Part shown: positions 57,689 through 64,000 of the stretch, one piece after another | Layout: each line of letters begins with the position of its first letter | Position numbering within the stretch: the first letter of the stretch is position 1 | NCBI GenBank assembly: GCA_030737875.1 | Contig: CM060922.1 | Location: 226,469,835 to 226,533,834 of the forward strand | Reading direction: 5' to 3' | Source of the DNA: Allium sativum | Lineage: Eukaryota > Streptophyta > Magnoliopsida > Asparagales > Amaryllidaceae | Length of the DNA stretch: 64,000 bases | Program-made: the position numbers and the translations under genes | The notes under the pieces: generated by a model | Databases searched by the model: none | Told to the model about the DNA's origin: nothing | The model's input: the letters and a program-made list of their open reading frames with translations, nothing else

Positions 57689-58259
57689 ATGATTTCACCT
57701 GGAAGCATTATGTATAGTAAAAAGATCCCTGTCAAATCAAAGGCCAAGGGTTCCAATAATCCACGAGCCAAGAAGGAGTTCGCTTCAAAATCTTCTTTAA
57801 TCACTTCTCAAGATAAGGTGAAGACCATTCTTAACAGTTTTGGAATATCTGGCATAGATGCCATTGCGGCTTCTTCCCGATATTCCATTCAAAACCCTCC
57901 AGAAGGGTACTTCGCATACTCGGCTATCCATATTTAGCACGGAGGTTTCCTTCCTTTTCCACCCTTCCTGCTCAGGCTTTTGTGTGACTTGGGAGTTGCT
58001 TTTATCCAACTCTCACCCAACACTTATATCCTGCTTTTATGCTTAGAAGTTTTGGCACTTGCATCAAATCAAGTTTCTCTTAGTCCCAAGCTCATTCGTC
58101 ACATGGTACGATTTTCCAAAAGTGCAGAGTCGCCCATTTGGCATGTGAATCCTATAAAGAGGCTTATAAGCAACATCATTAGCAAGTCTAAGCCCTGGGA
58201 AGACCAGTTCTTTCTCACTAGGTGCCCCCCTGGTATATCGGGAAAATTCATCAAACTTG
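57689..58259 (+). pseudogene. Tat 2 antisense ORF, exon 1: Transposase_28-like domain
   Basis: One frame of 190 codons with a single stop (TAG 57935-57937). It begins MISPGSIMYSKKIPVKSKAK, a basic Lys/Ser-rich start. Then come a helix block VKTILNSFGISGIDAIA, PPEGYFAYSAIHI, GGFLPFPPFLLRLLCDLGVA, QLSPNTYILLLCLEVLAL, and W-containing blocks (SPIWHVNPIKR, SKPWEDQFFL). The PLxPFxxxLLxxxGV-QLxPNT order is that of PF04195, as in Tat 1 (35235-35797). The exon ends at donor TTG|GTAAGT. It is on the plus strand, opposite to the Tat 2 LTR direction. Function unknown. Confidence 0.75.
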
Positions 58260-58330
58260 GTAAGTTTCTTGTCTTTTAAAAGCTATTATGTTATGCTTGC
58301 ATCTCTTGATTAACCCTTGATTTAACACAG
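58260..58330 (+). other. Intron of Tat 2 antisense ORF (71 bp, phase 1)
   Basis: Donor GTAAGTTTC at 58260, T-rich middle, acceptor TTTAACACAG ending at 58330. Reading resumes in frame as EPPSKNATLSEEETQVVEAI. The same position and phase occur in Tat 1. Confidence 0.82.
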
Positions 58331-60028
58331 AGCCTCCTTCTAAAAACGCAACTTTGTCGGAAGAGGAGACTCAAGTTGTTGAGGCTATCTTCAAAGCACC
58401 GGAGGATCTTAGACGTCGGTCATCTCTTCTTACTATTGACAGGCTTTGTCAATACGGTCTTCTTCCTCCGAGGAAAAAGATTTTGGGATAGCCGCCCACT
58501 TAGTTTTATAGCGCTAAGGGTTTGTCGCTGAATTCCAATACATTTAATGCAGCTTCTCCTACATTTACAGGAGTTTTAAACAGAATTGCACTTCTGTTCG
58601 GACAAGATTTTCACTTTTACCTATTGGTCTTCTTATTCTTAGCTTTTTTATATAGCTCTTTCTGTTTAGGATCCAAGGCTTCTAAGAGAATCTCCGCTCT
58701 CGATGTTTTTGCCCAGTCTGATTTTATAGCTTTAAAGAGGCTTGCCGATTCTGATATTGAGCCATTGCCCAAAATACTGAAGCATGATAAGTCAATCCAT
58801 TTTTCCAAGGATGTTGTTACCATGACAAGGATATAGACAATTTCTGATCTTGCTGCTTCCGATGTCGATAAGGTTATTGACATTGATACTTCCCCCAACT
58901 CCAAGAAGTAAAACTATAAGCAGTTCCGCATCACCTGTCTCTCCTAGAGAACTATGGGGAGCATAGTTCATTTACACCCTCCTCTTCTCAGTGAGTTATT
59001 TTTCCTTCTCTGCCTCCGTCGGCTTTAGATTTTGATGAGCTTGTGAATCTCTCTCTTTCGTTTGTCGAAGTTGCTAACATTTCATAGTCTTCTCTGTCTT
59101 TGGACTCAGAGGATTTTTATCAGCGGCAAATCAAGGACCAACTTTTGGTATTAGTTCACTCTCTTTAGCTTCACTTTTATTACGCTACTTTCATATGGAG
59201 ATCAACCTGTTCTTTTTCTTATCTTTTAGGTGATGAAAAGTTGGTTCTTGTCTAGGGGAATAGCTTCTTCATCTTCTTCTAATTAATGCTCTTAGGAAGG
59301 AAAATAAAGCTTTGAATGATAAGGTTGACATCCTATCGCGGGAGAAGACAGAAAGCGATAGTGAATGCATGAGATTGAAGGTCTTGCTGAAGGAGGAGAA
59401 GTAGGCAAGGATATGTTATCGAAGTAGGTCGAGAATCTTAAGAATGAGAAGACAGAGATGGCTTTCAAGTTGGATAGGATGAACAACATGCTTTCTACTG
59501 CAAAATGAATAATTTACGAAACTAGTGATATATGATTTTCTTAAAGTTCACCTCCATGACATTGTTATGGAATGCTATGAAGATACCCTCTTCCTCTCTT
59601 TTTATGATAATTAAAAGAAATTTCCAGGGATTGACTTTACTTCAGTGCATCCCTCCATCAAGAACAGAGTTTTGGAAAGAATCAAGCAGGTCAAGTGAGA
59701 AGGTAAAGTTCCTCCGAAGGACAAGATAAAACCCAAGTCTTTTCTGTTCATTGAGGAGTTTCCTGAGGATTCTGATGATAAGGAAGAAGAAGACACCATT
59801 GTTGGCAAGGGGACATGAGGAGATGGGAGTCAGCGAGACGAGTCTGGTAGGGATGACGGAGACTCTTCTTCTGCTGCTGTGGGGTTACCTGATCCTGAGG
59901 GGATCACTACAGATTCCTTGAGCACTTCACCTGCTCGAGGTTCAATTGCAACTCCGTCCATGGATGGTGATTCTTCAGATCCAAAGAATAAAGATACTTC
60001 TGTTCGACCCGACATCTCTGCCGCATAG
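58331..60028 (+). pseudogene. Tat 2 antisense ORF, following exons (coiled coil, acidic tail)
   Basis: Exon 2 starts EPPSKNATLSEEETQVVEAI and runs to IDRLCQYGLLPPRKKIL, with a stop at 58488-58490. Readable pieces follow in changing frames: DFIALKRLADSDIEPLPK (about 58715-58770), DLAASDVDKVIDID, SALDFDELVNLSLSF and DSEDFYQRQIKDQLL. A coiled-coil piece comes next (KALNDKVDILSREKTESDS, about 59310-59360), then GIDFTSVHPSIKNRVLERIK and an acidic Ser-rich tail ending DTSVRPDISAA at 60028. More introns are likely, for example one beginning after QLL near 59148. Several stops show it is decayed. Confidence 0.55.
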
Positions 60029-60479
60029 GTATGGCTCTCACTCTCAAACTGTTTTCTTCTCTCTTGAATTTGTATCAATAGTTAGCCTCCTCATATTGCG
60101 GCACCTCCTTGCTTCTTCGAAGGTGTAAGCCATAGTAGTGCTTTATATCCATCGATTTTAGCTACAAAGGACTTTCAAAGGGCTTGTTTCGTAAACCTGT
60201 GGGAAACCATCTAGTAGAAAGGCTTAGATGTTTTTGCATAAGATACTTTTAACTTCTTCGTGACTTGTGGTATAATTTTTATAACAGTTATGATCAGTTG
60301 TATTGTAATGATGTGTATAACATGGATGATATGTGTACTGACTAGTAGATTTGTGCTATCATGACCTTGTGGGTGTGTATGTTTGTTGAAATAATTCAGT
60401 ACTTGTATGGTAGAAGTTTATGTGATTTTTTTCCTTTGATATATATAATATTACTAGTGTCATTGTTTGGCAAATAGAT
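60029..60479. other. Spacer, no gene seen
   Basis: AT-rich DNA with TATATATAATA near 60441-60451. Probably 3' flank or intron of the antisense gene. Confidence 0.4.
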
Positions 60480-60890
60480 TTTGCACATCACTATACTTCG
60501 TTTTATCCGTGACTATGAAGATCAATTCCAAACCCCTTCCCCACAATTCAGGGAAGAACCTATGACCATTTTCGGTCGCAAAGATATCTTCGAGGATGCT
60601 CCCCTTTCGGGATTGAAAAGGATGTATTATCTACAAATGATAACCATCAAAAGCTTAAGGAACAGGTATCCTATTTGGAGAATCAACTCAAAAAGAAAAA
60701 TGAGACTATTCAAGAGCTGCAATGCCATCTAAAGGTTGGCTCCTCTACTAGCTCAGATGCGAAGATAGGCAAACTATTTCATCGAATTGACGATTTAGAG
60801 ATTGAATTAGCGAAAACAAAGGCAGATTACGCCTCCTTAGAATTTGCTTTAAAGAATCCCGACTCGTATAAACAGGCTCGGCTGCTATGA
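60480..60890 (+). pseudogene. Coiled-coil ORF remnant
   Basis: Two overlapping plus-strand frames. The first (from 60481) reads YEDQFQTPSPQFREEPMTIF. After a frame change near 60610-60630 the second reads EKDVLSTNDNHQKLKEQVSY and continues through LENQLKKKNETIQELQCHL and IDDLEIELAKTKADYASLE to a stop at 60888-60890. The heptad pattern (L/I at a and d) is clear over about 60 residues. It may be a further exon of the Tat 2 antisense gene or a second antisense ORF. No named family. Confidence 0.4.
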
Positions 60891-61809
60891 ATCTTATGTT
60901 TGTCAAAATGTTATACCTCCCTCAAGTGTTTTTAATGTTGAACTCTTAAAATAGTAGTTGTGTGTACACAGCAACTTATGACATAGTTTTATAAACATGT
61001 TTGTGTATTGTATGGGTATCACCTTGTATGTGATACTCTTCCTTGGCTAGGAGTGTTCTCTTTTCAGAGTCTTATTGTACCATTCAACATAAATTTAATG
61101 TGCTCTATTAGGTATTAGTTCGTAAGACACACACGATGCATCACTTGCTCTTGTTGTAATTAATAGTATCATGATATTGAATGTATGATGAGGTAATAAA
61201 TGGACTTTTATTCTTTACACTAGTAAAAGATTTCCTAGTGTAATAAGTATCCCCATAAAACCTCCTTCTACGGGTTTTTTTTACGAATAATATCACCTTG
61301 ATACAAAGGTTATATTGGGGTAACTTGAGGCACTTACTTGAGGTCACCCCTGAGTTGATGTTCTAGTGTATTGTGGCTACTTGTATTGCATGTGCATTTG
61401 ATATAGTGAATAAGGACTTTGATGCACGTAGGAGTTAAGGAAATCTCCCCAAGAAATATAGAAGACTTATGTCCTTGCTTAAAGGCCTCTTGGGTAATAG
61501 GCTCCAGCTATTAGGTTGATGGTATATCCCTTCCTTAAAGATTATAACTTTGCGACCCAGATTAGGGTATTAATGAAAGAATTCCAGATATCACCTTCTG
61601 ATAGAAATAGGGCTTTGATCCGTCTCTTGGACTAGGGTGTAAGACTAGAAATCTGCTTCTGGTTGCAATAGAAGTCTGGTTCCAAGCCAGATTCAGAATA
61701 TTAAGAAGGTCAAATGTCCCTTCTTTTGGCAAGGCCGACCGGTTTTTATATTGATCTATAACACTCTTTATTTATTACAAAATAAAAGTACATAGTAGTT
61801 CAGGTGATA
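60891..61809. other. Unassigned sequence, no gene seen
   Basis: About 920 bases of mixed composition. No domain or long frame is visible. AATAAA signals occur near 61783. It could be the spacer of Tat 2 between antisense ORF and pol, but no pol is seen before the next LTR. Confidence 0.4.
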
Positions 61810-64000
61810 TGTGAAGCACCCCACCTCCGTTAAGGTCACTCACAAAGGGGCTGCCTTAACTTTGGTGGAGGGTTATAGGTACAAGACACAGAAAAATTTA
61901 CAAGACAGATAAATATAAGCAGCGGAAATCAAACATTTATTGCAAATACGATTCAATTACAAAAGCCTTATAGCGGATTATCTCAAAATAACTTCCAAAA
62001 CATTACACCATAATTTCTATCATGATTATTAAATAAAGAAGCATGAAACATAGATAAAACTGCATAAATCCCCAAGGTCGCATCCAAATGCCATAGCCAA
62101 TGCAAGGGAGTCCAAATCATACATCTACTTTCTTGAAGCTTGCAAAGAGTCTGATTAAGCTGGAGTATTTCCTCCCTGTGGACCTGAGGGGGGGAGAAAC
62201 GGAAAAAAAGAAGATGAAAGAAAACGGGTCAGACAATAATTCTGGTAAGTTTAGCGGTTACTAATATTTAAACAAGGAACGGGGTGATGACAGTAATAAC
62301 GGAATATAGGACAATACCCTAATATAAGACAAGATGAACATGTGATCACACCCATTACGAAATCTCTGCACCTACTTAACCATTGGTTCAACCAGCCCAC
62401 GTGTTTATACCGAACGATTCCCTTAATGATCGGCTCCTATTCGCATGCATTCATGTCCTGTGTCATTCGGCCTTGCTTGATTGTAGCAACCTGTGATGGT
62501 CCCACCATGGGGTGTATCAGTCCCTCTGGTGGCAACCTGACACAATTCAAGATGCACAGTGTATACTACTGATGCCCAGTGCCTGATTTTTCCACTCTGG
62601 AGTACGTGCACGCCCATGCTCCGTCGGAACCTACACTGGCCCACCAACCGCCGACGTTTTGACCGCTTATAATTCAGCCCAGTAATCAAGCGCCACCCTG
62701 CCTAGTTTCAGGGAACCATGATACATCTATGTGGGTTACGGCTGAAATAGGTCCCCGTTACTAGGGTTTTCTAATCAACATGTTTATTTGGCTAGGTGTC
62801 CAAGTTTACCTAACCCCGCCCATTCGTTTAGTTAACATGTTGAATTGGTTAAATGTTTTCCTAATTTACTTAACCCTACCAATCCTGACTTAGCTTTAAT
62901 TTATTAAAGCACCAACCACTCACATTAGACAGGTCTTGTTGTGGTCACTGGATGTGGTGGTCAGTTCCGGGAAGATTTACACCACAAGTCAGTCTAACCT
63001 CGGGTTCTTTTGGGCTTGATGCACTAACCACCCACATTAGACAGGTCTTGTTGTGGTCACTGGATATGCCTGTCGGTTCCTGGCAGATTTACGCCACAAC
63101 TCAGTCTAACCTCGGGATAGGCATATTCGTCTTTTCTAAATTCATATTTTTATATATATATCAAATTCTTTATGTAAATTAATTTTAATTTACTCTTACC
63201 ATAGTTATCTTTTTAATTTATTGCTCATAATAAATGGTATATCAAATATATCATTTTAAGAACAATACTATGCCATGAATTTTCATGTTTCCCCTCGTTA
63301 TCCCCGTAAACGTACGTATGAATTGCATAAAATGTTAGGCTAGAAAATTAGCCCAAACCCATAAAAAAGGTATAATAAACAAGGAACATGAAATAAACAT
63401 AAAATAGCATACATTTATCACATATGTAAATTGGCATAGATGGGTCATTATCTTAACTAAACAGGTAAAGGTGAACTTGTGACTAAGTTGGATATAATTG
63501 TCATGTAAACTTGATATGGTCTAACATGGAGGTTTAACATATGAACCATGATTTAGCATACTAACTTATGTATGTAAAAACATAAGAAAGCTACTCTAAT
63601 CATTTCTAAATTGCAACTTAGCATGATAACTTATGTGTGTTAAACATAAGAGGGTTGTTATAAACATATTCAAATGACAATTTAGCATGATACTTATGCA
63701 TTAAAAACATAAGAGGGTTACAATTTCAACTTTTACAACATAATTAGATTCAACCTAACATGAATATACATGAGTGTTGATCTAATGTATAAGCATGTGT
63801 TTTAGATCATAAACTTGCAAATAACCACCAATTTATAACATGACATGTTTTACCATTTAATTGGCAAAACAAATCCAATACCCAATTATAATAGATTCCA
63901 ATAACATAAAATGTTGTTCATCACCACGAGCATATAGACATGAAATATATACAACATGTTCATCGCCACAAACACATAGACATGATTAATTACAACGATA
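61810..64000 (-). mobile_element. LTR E4, 3' end of a Tekay-type LTR on the minus strand (cut by window)
   Basis: The plus view starts TGTGAAGCACCCCACCTCCG, the reverse complement of an LTR end like that of C. In order it then matches reverse complements of C and D LTR parts: the CCTCCCTGTGG...GGGG block (62170-62195), the GGTGTATCAGTCCCTC...GGCAACCTGA block (62510-62545; compare 38703-38740 in D), and two copies of the accACAAGTCAGTCTAACC module (62935-63006 and 63045-63115). There is no primer site on its left, so it is an outer element end. The small frames inside are LTR sequence. Confidence 0.75.

Overview
The window looks like heterochromatic, transposon-filled nuclear DNA from a flowering plant with a large genome. 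It holds no convincing host gene, tRNA, rRNA or CRISPR array. Almost everything can be assigned to LTR retrotransposons: Ty3/gypsy Tat lineage, Ty3/gypsy chromovirus of Tekay type, a long-LTR Ty3 family, and a Ty1/copia remnant. The tRNA-iMet type primer sites (TGGTATCAGAGC), the gag/pol domain order and the chromodomain tail point to plants. The species cannot be read from this sequence.

Layout. 1-4851: a plus-strand cluster of three LTR copies (A1, A2, A3) of one family, with two primer sites and one broken gag. It sits inside the gag of a Tat element; its left end is outside the window. 4852-49618: Tat element 1 (plus strand), about 11.7 kb once insertions are removed. It has gag, protease, RT, RNase H, a second (archaeal-type) RNase H, integrase, then a long antisense ORF (aORF), a 3' untranslated region and a 742-bp 3' LTR. 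Its aORF is cut twice. Element B (12581-34328, minus strand, TSD GTGCG) is a Ty3 element of the same family as A, reduced to one 6.4-kb LTR plus one truncated LTR with no interior. Element D (35798-47057, plus strand, TSD CTCCT) is a Tekay-type chromovirus. Element C (19640-30656, plus strand, TSD ATATA) sits inside the LTR of B, so the nesting is three levels deep.

49619-64000: minus-strand pieces. These are a possible PF20167-like transposon ORF, a copia gag with primer site and LTR (52262-about 54880), a chromovirus leader and LTR stump (54885-55180), and Tat element 2. The last shows its LTR (55568-56654), an antisense promoter and a spliced aORF on the plus strand (57689-60028). The window ends in another chromovirus LTR from 61810.

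The most interesting signal is the antisense gene of the two Tat elements. Both copies have a Transposase_28-like (PF04195-like) N-terminal domain, a short phase-1 intron just after it (76 and 71 bp), coiled coils and an acidic or charged tail. Both also have a TATA box with a CT-rich leader in the element's 3' untranslated region, reading against gag-pol. In Tat 1 this antisense frame has far fewer stops than gag-pol. All autonomy genes seen here are broken, yet C and D have nearly identical LTR pairs, so they were probably mobilised recently in trans.
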